Source: Breviolum minutum Mf 1.05b.01
Lineage: Eukaryota; Sar; Dinophyceae; Suessiales; Symbiodiniaceae
NCBI GenBank assembly: GCA_000507305.1
Contig: DF239739.1
Span: forward strand, 108,255 to 172,254
Direction: 5' to 3'
Length of the DNA stretch: 64,000 nucleotides
This document shows, one piece after another, positions 56,225-64,000 of this stretch; position 1 is the stretch's first letter, and each line of letters opens with the position of its first letter. The position numbers and the translations under genes are program-made. Under the pieces are notes generated by a model. It worked only from the letters and a program-made list of their open reading frames with translations. It had not been told where the DNA came from and ran no database searches.

Positions 56225-56313
56225 AAAGAAAGTGTGAGTCCATCTACTTCGGCCCCTTAATTTGCACTATAGTTCCAAGAAAGTGTGAGTCCATGCCATC
56301 TACTTCGGCCCCT
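56225..56313. repeat. direct duplication of about 30 bp
   Basis: AAGAAAGTGTGAGTCCAT plus CTACTTCGGCCCCT occurs twice, the second time with CCATG inserted. It covers the stop of exon 56300-56347. Confidence 0.85.
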
Positions 56314-56575
56314 CTGATTCCCAACCCTGAAGGGTCTCAGGTGCTAACTAGACTGGTGGGCGGTTTTTTCCCCACGTATCTGAAAAATATGCGAAAGTCA
56401 AAATGGGTTCATCTTCCCCAAGGTTCGGGATGAAAATACAAAATATTTGAGTTGCCACCACCCAGTATATTAGGTCAAGGAAGGGTAGTGTGAGATCATC
56501 TGAGGTGGGTACCTCAAGCCTTCTCAGTTTCAATGCTGAGGTAGGTTTCACCGGTGCCTCATATCTTTTTGGTGG
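56300..56575 (-). CDS. two linked exons, the intron is a family A element
   Basis: Upstream exon (about 56462-56575; YEAPVKPTSALKLRRLEVPT then SDDLTLPFLDLIYW) ends TACTGG at the element; exon 56300-56347 continues in phase 0 (LAPETLQGWESEGPK) to a TAG stop. Intron 56348-56461 (114 nt) is the family A element. If right, this is a gene 3' end upstream of PUS3 on the same strand. Not recognised. Confidence 0.65.
56348..56465. repeat. family A element acting as an intron
   Basis: CTAGACTGGTGGGCGG ... GCCACCACCCAG. Minus-strand intron 56348-56461. Confidence 0.8.
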
Positions 56576-56729
56576 GGATGGCATATACATCAGGATTGTA
56601 TGATTCATAGTGACCCTGTTGACTTATCCCAGGAATTCATGGTGAAATAGTTGATTTGAAGATGATTTATCAAGATAAAAATCATGAATCATGACTTGTT
56701 TGGTTTTATGTCAAAACTTTGATCAAAAC

Positions 56730-56822
56730 TTGGTCAGCATTTTGCCCTCTCTGGCCCGAAGCCAAATCTAAGTGGCTACGGCAGCTGACAACTGGGTCAA
56801 AAGCTTCTGCACCACGAGGAAT
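56730..56822 (-). CDS. candidate exon
   Basis: 93 nt, CGCAG acceptor and GTTTTG donor, phase 0 at both ends: IPRGAEAFDPVVSCRSHLDL then ASGQRGQNADQ. Confidence 0.65.
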
Positions 56823-57124
56823 CTGCGATGTATGGATTTTTCTGTTCTATGTATGTACACGTATATCTCAGTGTATATACATACATGTATACAAAAGATG
56901 ATATACATATGTAAAGAAGCAAGTTTATATATATATATATATATGTGAGAAAATAGCATACATGTGCAGGTGTATTTACAGAAACAATGATAGATATGTG
57001 TGTAAGTAAACAAAAATATATAGATGTAATGATGTATGTGTATACATATTTGTGTGTAAATATCCCGTATGTAATCTGAAGACAAATAATACACATGTGT
57101 TTGCATATTGGCTACACTGTAAAT

Positions 57125-57235
57125 GTGGAATCTCCAACATGATCCCAAAATGGAGGCTGTTGAAAATACCAACAGCGATGATGTTCCACCATGCAAGTGA
57201 TTTCCCAAAGACAAACGACTTTCATGGACTTGAAT
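57125..57235 (-). CDS. possible exon
   Basis: GAAG acceptor: TSIQVHESRLSLGNHLHGGT then SSLLVFSTASILGSCWRFHI. Donor not found; other frames open. Confidence 0.35.
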
Positions 57236-57384
57236 TGAAGTGTCTTCTTTTGAAGGCTGGAAAGTTCTGTAGATCATATACAAGAATCTCTATTGTTATC
57301 TCTATCTATTTATTCATATATTCTATATGTAGAATATAACTTATCAATATTCAGTGTTAAAGAATATCTCATGATATGTCAATC

Positions 57385-57513
57385 TACAATCCATAAACAT
57401 ATGAAGCTCAAGTTCATTCCAAATGACATAGTATTCATGATTTCTTGCGGGGGCTCCGGAGAAAGGATGAATTGAGGATGAATTGAAGAAAAGCTCCAGC
57501 ACCATCCTGAATG
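57385..57513 (-). CDS. possible exon, frame unsure
   Basis: After ATTCAG: MVLELFFNSSSIHPFSGAPA then RNHEYYVIWNELELHMFMD, or the alternative DGAGAFLQFILNSSFLRSPR with an early stop. Confidence 0.35.
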
Positions 57514-57602
57514 AATGGGACAGATTGGGACAGTACAAGTACAAACCAAACATGTTGCTATGGATCAACATGATCGCCCACAAATACACTTTTGAAGCTT
57601 AC

Positions 57603-57729
57603 ATGGATACATCAACTTGCCATGTTTAAAAAACGATATCTTTTCCAAACACTGATTTTCAATATATGGGCCGCTTCGGGATTCAGCCCCGAACAAAAGG
57701 CGGCGTAAAGTGTTATAAACTTGTCCCTT
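57603..57729 (-). CDS. candidate exon
   Basis: 127 nt, GAAG acceptor after a T-rich tract and a perfect GTAAGC donor: KGQVYNTLRRLLFGAESRSG, PYIENQCLEKISFFKHGKLM YP. Not recognised. Confidence 0.7.
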
Positions 57730-58012
57730 CTTCAATTCGAATTCAAAAGCAACCAGAATCAAAACCATTAAACAAACCTAACCCATCTAAAAAGTGTGCT
57801 TGTCAGCTTGTCCATCTGTTTCATCATCTCCCCCATGGATCATGGTAAAAACTCTAAAAAACAAACAAGTTCTTCAAAAGAAAGCACCATCCAAGCCATA
57901 TATCAAGCCTTCCATGCAGATTTGTTCAGATTTCGTTCAACAAAACTGATCAAAACTGCAAAGGAATCAAAGGGTGCCCACACCCAAGAAATAACGCCTC
58001 ATTAAGAACCCA

Positions 58013-58146
58013 TCATTGTCCCTTGAGAATCTCCTCTAATAAGGCTTTATTTTGAAGGGTGTGGGTGGCATTTGGGAGATTGCCCTTAGATTCCCATGAC
58101 AAACCAAGACAGGGCCACTGATCTCCCTCTGTGACTTTGTCTTCAC
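58013..58146 (-). CDS. candidate 3'-terminal exon
   Basis: TTTCAG acceptor, then EDKVTEGDQWPCLGLSWESK, GNLPNATHTLQNKALLEEIL KGQ and TGA. The open frame extends upstream to 58220, so the exon may be longer. Confidence 0.6.
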
Positions 58147-58574
58147 CTGAAACGGCGACTTTTTTGAGGTGATTCGGAAACCACTCATCCCGGGATGGCA
58201 AACAGCTGATATTGTGTGAAACAACCAACACCAATTTGATATTAGGTATACTATAACTAATTCTTAATTTTTTAATGTAGATTCGTAGATTTTAATCATT
58301 GTTCAATACTTATTGACTATATAGTTGGAAAGAAAAGACACACTTAAAAAAACAAGCCCAAAAAAAACGACAAAGTAGATTTTTTCCCCGGCATTGGGAG
58401 AAACATGAAGAAGATCCGTCTGGGGGTGACACCAACTGACATCATGCATATTATTGCATATTCCTAGCTCTAATCAATTTGGGAATCACCTATCGATCTT
58501 ACATATTGAAGCTTTCCTATGAAACACTCACTACCCCCCAAAACAAGAGCTTTGAGACCATCACCAGCAGAAAC

Positions 58575-58655
58575 TTGTTTGAATGGCCAACTCCTCTAAA
58601 CTCCGGACAACGGCCGCGAAAAGTGCCGCTCGACGCTCATTTTTTAGACATCTAT
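58575..58655 (-). CDS. candidate exon, strand unsure
   Basis: 81 nt, CCTAG acceptor and GTTTCT donor: RCLKNERRAALFAAVVRSLE then ELAIQT. The plus strand is open too (SGQRPRKVPLDAHFLDIYL) up to a GTGAGG. Confidence 0.45.
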
Positions 58656-59299
58656 CTAGGTGAGGAACCAACACGGCTAGGTGTGAGACTAGAGAAGGGG
58701 TGATGTTCACCCAGCTGGCTCACTCCTTCCATAGTGGTTTGTCTTTGATACAACTGTCAAACATCCTGAGCTGCAAATGGCGCAGAAATGTGACACATGG
58801 GCAGGGTTTCCTCCGAAGATTGTCATAGCCCTTGGAAATAGGCCATCCCGAAAGGAAAGCAGGGGCGTTTCTTCCAACATTTTTCAGGGGCTATGTTAAA
58901 CATCGGCCGCGTGTACGGATGATGATACGGGAAAGGGAGGGTCTTTCTGCATATAAACGCGCACAGTCCACATGTTCGAAGATTGGATCTTAAGATTTCG
59001 CAGGCCTAATGATCCCAAACTGTTACAGGGTTGACAAGAATCAAAGAAAAAGTCGAGGTGACAAAATCCGTGGAGAGGATCAGGGATATAACGGCAACAT
59101 CTAAAAGGCAGGACCAAAAAGATATATATATATATATAGGAAAACTGTTGTTGCAAAGTATCATCTTGAAAACTGACTCGAGATGCAAGGGTAAAATCAA
59201 GAACATGCCCACAGAACTCCCAATACCTCCCACCTTTTTTGTTCCACATTTCCATGGCAAAAGATGTTTGCCTTCCTAAACAAAAGGGACTACGTGACT

Positions 59300-59460
59300 C
59301 CCATCATTATAAAGTCATGGAGTTCCTCCATCCTCGTGTTGCAGCCACGATGCCATTCCCTCAAGTTTCCGAAGGACCTGCAAATTCTTTGGACCAACAT
59401 TTTTGTTGGCCGCCGGTTTTTGGTTCTTGGTTTCAACGAGGCTCGCAGTAGTATCTTTCA
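59300..59460 (-). CDS. candidate exon, frame unsure
   Basis: One frame: ASLKPRTKNRRPTKMLVQRI then SFGNLREWHRGCNTRMEELH. Another, after TGCAG: VLRKLEGMASWLQHEDGGTP. Confidence 0.45.
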
Positions 59461-60089
59461 AAAACCACCACATGAAATGACATTTTTTGGGAGATCTTCA
59501 TTGAGATGTCGTCTTGCCGAATTTGATTGAATTTCAAGATGAGTCTTTACCATTTTAAATCTGCAACTGCTTGCGACAAAAAAAAGCAGTTGGAACTGCG
59601 ACTTGCGTTTCACGATGACTGTCTCGTTCGCAGTTGGTCCGGTCTTTTATTTAATACACTGCAAATGCAGTTTGTATTTAGAAACAGGGTGAAATGATTG
59701 GACATAATCTTCTACCAGGTTTTTCAATTGGATTTTCTCTGGCCTTCTTCCTATCAAAGTAGCCTCCTACTCTCGTCGCAACTATAAACATTACAAATAC
59801 ATTGCAACATCAACAAAACAAGGAAGATCACGGAACTTCAATCATCTGGATGCATGAACAAAGGTCACCAACAACTCCTGGGAGTTCTGAAATGCCAGGT
59901 AACATCAGGTAACTCTTCTTCATTCCCTGATAATAAACCACCACCATCCAAGGGATGTTGGATGAAAGTGGTGGTAACATCATGAGTCAACTATATGAAT
60001 TGGAATGTACCCTTGTCACCTGTCCCACTAAACAATAGAAAATGATTAACAAAGAAAAACACAAAAAAAAAAAGTTTGAACCCTTATGG

Positions 60090-60190
60090 TGGTTTCCAAA
60101 AATAGGGGTAACCCAAAATGGATGGTTTATAATGGAAAACCCTATTAAAATGGATGATTTGGGGGTACTCCTATTTTTGGAAACACCCTT
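60090..60190. repeat. family C element
   Basis: GGTGGTTTCCAAAAATAGGG ... CTATTTTTGGAAACACCC. Confidence 0.85.
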
Positions 60191-60269
60191 ATAGTGCTGA
60201 TGGGAATGTTTAATCTCAACGAATAGCACACCATGGCCACCGTGACTCCCCATGGCTCCCTTCGCGAAC

Positions 60270-60341
60270 ACCTGTGTGGTTTGCGCGGACGTGCTAACTC
60301 GTCACAAAGCTCGCAATAGGCACGCTTCCGCACATAGCCTT
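60270..60341 (-). CDS. candidate exon, Cys/His-rich
   Basis: Acceptor CAAG followed by G: YVRKRAYCELCDELARPRKP H, then GTGTTC. The pattern C-x2-C-x4-RP-x-K-x-H recalls the first half of a DHHC-type zinc-binding region but the spacing is not exact, and I found no DHHC motif downstream, so no function is assigned. Confidence 0.5.
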
Positions 60342-60724
60342 GAGAAACCCAACGGCATTTTCGCGCTTTTTTTTGGGCTGAAGCAATCAAAGGTTGGCAT
60401 TGATGATAGGGGGGGGTCTCCTATAAAACGACATGATCTTTTTTTTTAAGCACTTGTGGGCAGTGGCAAGTGATGCAGAAGGTTTTTCATTGCAACGGTT
60501 GCCGCGTGCGAAAAAAAATCATGTCACCAAGCAGGAACACCTCTTAAAAAAATCGAATCTTCCAATCATCCCCCACATCTACACCCTGGTAGTTGGACCC
60601 AAAAAATCCTGAAGATGCGGACTTTCCACATGTTCCCTTGGAAAATCGTCTTTTGGATCATTCATCTGTCTGAAATTTCAGTGAAATTACGGAGATCGGC
60701 CATCCCAACGTATACAATTTCAAC

Positions 60725-60774
60725 TTCTTTTCAAATTTTCGACGTTGCTGAAGGGTTCAACTGCCCTTTTCACC
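60725..60774 (-). CDS. candidate small exon
   Basis: 50 nt, CCCAG acceptor followed by GG and a GTTGAA donor: VKRAVEPFSNVENLKR. The acceptor side resembles a family B terminus (ATCTTCCCAGGGTG). Confidence 0.45.
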
Positions 60775-60991
60775 CTGGGAAGATTGCCTTTGGAATGCGT
60801 GAAAGTGTTGTTTTTGTCTTGGGGAACTTCTCAAAATCTCACCCAGACTTTGAAAAAGACTAATCTTCATTCAAAATCACATCTTCACCTTGACAAATTG
60901 ATTGATTTTTCTAATATGTTCAAATTCTTTTCATAATCAACCCATGTCCAACCAAAGCTACAGAAATTGGTCACATCCTACCTTGACCTAC

Positions 60992-61106
60992 AAAGTTTGG
61001 AGGGAAATTTCACCAAATTGGGAAATGGAAACTTCTCCATGGCATCCTTGGCCCAGGTGGTTACCTTCTCTAACCACGCGCCAGTTTTGTCGCCACTCAT
61101 GGAAAC
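60992..61106 (-). CDS. candidate exon
   Basis: 115 nt, CTAG acceptor followed by G and a GTAGGT donor: VSMSGDKTGAWLEKVTTWAK then DAMEKFPFPNLVKFPSKL. Another minus frame is open for 87 codons over the region, but this one has both borders. Confidence 0.65.
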
Positions 61107-61109
61107 CTA

Positions 61110-62070
61110 GCCGTGGTGTTTCGGTCCAAGGCTGAGAAAAATCCCTGGGAAAATCCTGGTGAAACTCTGGTGATCCTTTTGCTGCACGACAACTTCTTAG
61201 ATTTAAGGCCATTTTGGGTTGCGGATTCCCCTGCTGAGAGACAGGCTCCACTATCTTTTGGTGTGATCTTGGTTGAGGCCGCTATATTCTATGTCGCTAT
61301 CAAAATTGGCCATAATCAATGAAAATTGATCAATTGCAGAAACAACATCGTGAAGACTTTTCAGATAATCTCTCATTTTGAGATGGCGACTCTTTTTCTA
61401 CGGGAAAGATGGAGGATTGACATTTTCTCACAGGGTAGTAAGTAGTATGAGCGCCAAGATTTACAGAAAAAATGACATCAAAAGGAATGGTGACGCATGA
61501 TTGGAAATTATGAATCAGTAGTGATTGCTTTTTTGTCCCTTCCTGATTTTGGCCTCCATAAAACCTAATCTAACCCATAAATACAGAAAGGTTTCAAGTT
61601 GTGGTCAATTCAGATTCAACGTTCACAACATTCCACTTAATGTCCAAATCAAACATCTTCCACAAGTTTTGAGTGAACAGGTCATTCAGTGAAATAGCAT
61701 CACATCACCATTTCTGAGTAAAATCTACTAGTAGTATACCATTTCTAGAATGACTGCCATATTAGGTGTTTATATGTATATACTGATATCGGAATAACCC
61801 GCATGCGCCATGTATGGCACATCAACCCACATTAGGTTGATTTGTGCGATAAAAATGCAAGCACGTAAATGCCATACCTGCAGCACGAGGGGAATGTCTC
61901 AACAAAATTCAAAAAATCTCCTCTTGAATCCTTTTGAAAATCATTGATCCTTCACAAAAACCACCAATCCCATTTCAGTCAACACACATCTTACACCCAA
62001 ACATGGAAAGCTGCGGTGCCACGTCTGATACGTCATAAGCATATCCACCAGCTATATCCCAAAATCTCCC
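61110..62070. other. no firmly supported gene
   Basis: Open frames near 61110-61320 on both strands are undecided; otherwise AT-rich with the F-related palindrome. Confidence 0.45.
61798..61885. repeat. family F-related palindrome
   Basis: TAACCCGCATGCGCCATGTATGGCAC ... GTAAATGCCATACC, with ATTAGGTTGATTTGTGCG in the middle. Confidence 0.6.
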
Positions 62071-62076
62071 ATCAAC

Positions 62077-62168
62077 GTCCAGCTCCCCCCGCCTTCATAA
62101 CGCGCATCATCTTGGTCGATGGCACGGAAAGTCTTGGCCAAATCGTCTGCATTACGGAAGTCGTCCAC
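62077..62168 (-). CDS. candidate exon
   Basis: TTGAG acceptor followed by G, GTTGAT donor: VDDFRNADDLAKTFRAIDQD then DARYEGGGSW. Strongly coding composition, acidic. The frame is open further upstream (MELRPPLE), so an ATG start there is possible. Confidence 0.65.
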
Positions 62169-62430
62169 CTCAAGGGGCGGACGAAGTTCCATCGTTGATT
62201 TAAGGGTCATCTGATCACCAACAAAGAATGTGGAAGATATTTTTTTCATTTGAAGATATTTTGGAGACTTTCTTTTGAAAGAAGTATGTAATTTGGGATG
62301 ATGATCCAATCTACTCCCCTCCCAACCAATCTAAAGCTACGTTTGAGAGAGCATCGCTCAGAAAACAAAATCCTACCTTGCATCTGTATATATAAATATA
62401 AATATATGTATTATATTAAATCTTTATATA

Positions 62431-62850
62431 GTGCAATGTAGCAACCACTTAGGAAACTGCTGCTTACTTGCATACCTACCTAAGGGTACCCACAATTTCC
62501 ATTTGATGATAGCACTGGGGTGGCTGAACATGTATGGTCATCTAGTTGATACGTCCGCGTTTCTTGAGTTGATATACCAAACAGGGAATGGTTGTTGGAA
62601 GACACCAGTTTGGTTTTTGCAGTATTTGAGTTTTTTGCAAGTTCAAACTCTTTCCATGGTTTTGGGGCAGTTGGACGTGAGAAAGAGAAACTCTAACGAA
62701 TCACGGGATCGTCGGAGACGGAGCGAAAGAGATGCGAAAAGGAGATCCGTGATTTTTTTCCTTGCTTCCCATGGCAATGTGTCTCAAAAACAGGGGAGCT
62801 CCCTTCAAAGGATCCCACAGAAATGGATTGAAATGGTTCATGTTTGCAGA
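62431..62850. CDS. long open frames on both strands, undecided
   Basis: Plus: 140 codons (MYGHLVDTSAFLELIYQTGN, Arg-rich RKRNSNESRDRRRRSERDAK). Minus: KPWKEFELAKNSNTAKTKLV then QETRTYQLDDHTCSATPVLS. No borders I trust. Confidence 0.3.
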
Positions 62851-62854
62851 TAAA

Positions 62855-62962
62855 GTTGTTGGTTTCAACCCAATTGAAAAATATGTATTAGTCATTAGTC
62901 GAATTGGATCATTTCCACAGTATTGGGGTGAAAATCGAAATATTTGAGTTGCCACCACCTAG
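62855..62962. repeat. family A element, one end lost
   Basis: GTTGTTGGTTTCAACCC ... GCCACCACCTAG; the left terminus no longer has CTAG. Confidence 0.75.
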
Positions 62963-62987
62963 ACTACCATTTCTTAAGGTTTCTTAC

Positions 62988-63127
62988 CTTCTGAAATACC
63001 CGCCACCTTGATTCGTTGAACAATCCCACATGTGATGGACACTTTCGGATTGGCAGTTTTCCTTGAAAAGCACCACGATGCAGCAGTTGATCGTTTGATC
63101 ACGGCGTAAAGAGAGAGAGATACCCTC
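62988..63127 (-). CDS. candidate exon
   Basis: 140 nt with a pyrimidine-rich TTTTTAG acceptor followed by G and a GTAAGA donor: RVSLSLYAVIKRSTAASWCF, SRKTANPKVSITCGIVQRIK VAGISE. Among the best-bordered exons. Not recognised. Confidence 0.7.
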
Positions 63128-63280
63128 CTAAAAAACAAAAACAAAAAGAACAGCCAGAACGCCCTAAGAAAAGATACCGAAACCCAAAAAGGAAAAGGAT
63201 CTTTCAACTTAACCAAACCCATTTTCACACTGGGGTCATCTTTTTGTTACTTTCAGGCTCCCGACTGCTTTCAATGGGAC

Positions 63281-63368
63281 CTCCCAGCTTTATCAAAGGC
63301 AACAGTCCTCCCAGCTTCCGGAAGAATCCGCCGAGGAACATGAAGAAACGCCTCTTTGGGCGCAATAC
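63281..63368 (-). CDS. candidate exon, frame unsure
   Basis: GGAG acceptor and GTCCCA donor: IAPKEAFLHVPRRILPEAGR then TVAFDKAG. A second frame is open (VLRPKRRFFMFLGGFFRKLG). Confidence 0.5.
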
Positions 63369-63781
63369 CTCCACTTTTCGGAGGTAATAGAGCCACCAGG
63401 ACAAAAACATACCACGCCAAGTTTTTGGTGGGAAATCTGGAGATGCTTTTTCCTATCACCCCAAAAAAAATGGTTTCACCAAATCTGGGGCAAATTTCAA
63501 TGAAAACTGGAAAAAACGGTTTCGTAAAGAAAAAATGGGACACCTCAGGAAGAAAAAGGAAAACAAAACACGATTTCAACTGCTGATTCACTCATGTTTC
63601 AACCTTTAACTGGAAGCTTCCGGACAAAAAAATCGCCAACAAGTTCCAAGGTCCGTGTGACTTGCGAATCGCTGTGACATCATCGTTATGGTCCCTTTTG
63701 GCGTATATGTGAACCCAAAAAAGTGAGAATGACCAAATACAACAATTCCAAAGGTCTGGTTGCACAAGTAGTTTTCACGAT

Positions 63782-63898
63782 TACCCTCTTTGAAATTCTG
63801 AAACTAACATAGCACACCTGAAAATTGGGGATTGGAACATGATTTTCCTTTTGGAAAGGTTTCCAAAAGCAGGTGCCATGGTAGTTTCAGGAAGGGTT
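63782..63898. repeat. family D element
   Basis: TACCCTCTTTGAAATTCTGAAACTAACATAGC, ending GCCATGGTAGTTTCAGGAAGGGT; a short insertion in the left arm. Confidence 0.7.
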
Positions 63899-64000
63899 CC
63901 AGGATTTTCACCCTGATCCAACTTGTGGATGAAGTTAAACTAATTTTGGTTAAAAGCCCAAAATGCAAAATGATACACGCTCTTTTTACTTGAGCCAAAG

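Larger units (their letters stand above)
54790..56299. other. interval between PUS3 and the next exons upstream
   Basis: Contains E and D/J palindromes. The first PUS3 exon and its promoter should lie here, but I cannot place them. Confidence 0.5.

Overview
The window is nuclear DNA of an intron-rich, repeat-rich eukaryote, most likely a dinoflagellate (something like Polarella or the Symbiodiniaceae; I cannot fix the genus). The reasons are: (1) one gene can be identified by homology, a tRNA pseudouridine synthase of the PUS3/Deg1 type on the minus strand between 49.1 and 54.8 kb, split into at least nine short exons; (2) to restore its conserved motifs in frame, five of its eight introns must start with GC or GA instead of GT, a splice habit known from dinoflagellates; (3) many acceptors are AG followed by G; (4) almost all exons I can support are on the minus strand, as in the one-way gene blocks of dinoflagellates; (5) introns and spacers are full of 80-120 bp inverted-repeat elements. 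No ribosomal RNA, tRNA, organelle or bacterial gene was seen.

Layout. About 60 candidate exons of 30-325 nt are scattered over the window, separated by AT-richer sequence. 0-5.8 kb and 7.3-13.2 kb: exons of unrecognised protein(s). 13.4-23.7 kb: a long series of exons including a well-linked set at 13.5-14.0 kb. 25.3-37.5 kb: more unrecognised exons, with a linked three-exon model at 31.6-32.3 kb. 38.0-38.7 kb: a sequencing gap of 336 N flanked by two local repeat families. 39.5-48.4 kb: exons including linked models at 43.1-43.5 and 44.7-45.5 kb. 49.1-54.8 kb: PUS3. 56.3-63.4 kb: further exons, two of which seem to be 3'-terminal. I cannot tell how many genes these exons form.

Repeats. At least seven families of short palindromic (MITE-like) elements occur, over 35 copies in all. 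Family A (about 90-115 bp, terminal CTAG/CTGG then TTGGTGG) is the most notable: in five places the element coincides exactly with an intron, its own termini giving the GT and the AG, with the flanking reading frames joining in phase. A family B copy does the same with a GC donor. They look like introners, elements that make new introns. Triplet microsatellites (GAT, GTA, CAA, GTT) and TA runs are frequent in the introns.

How far to trust this: all exons except PUS3 rest on open frame, splice-like borders and protein-like composition read by eye. PUS3 introns also contained protein-like frames which cannot be coding, so single unlinked exons may be false.
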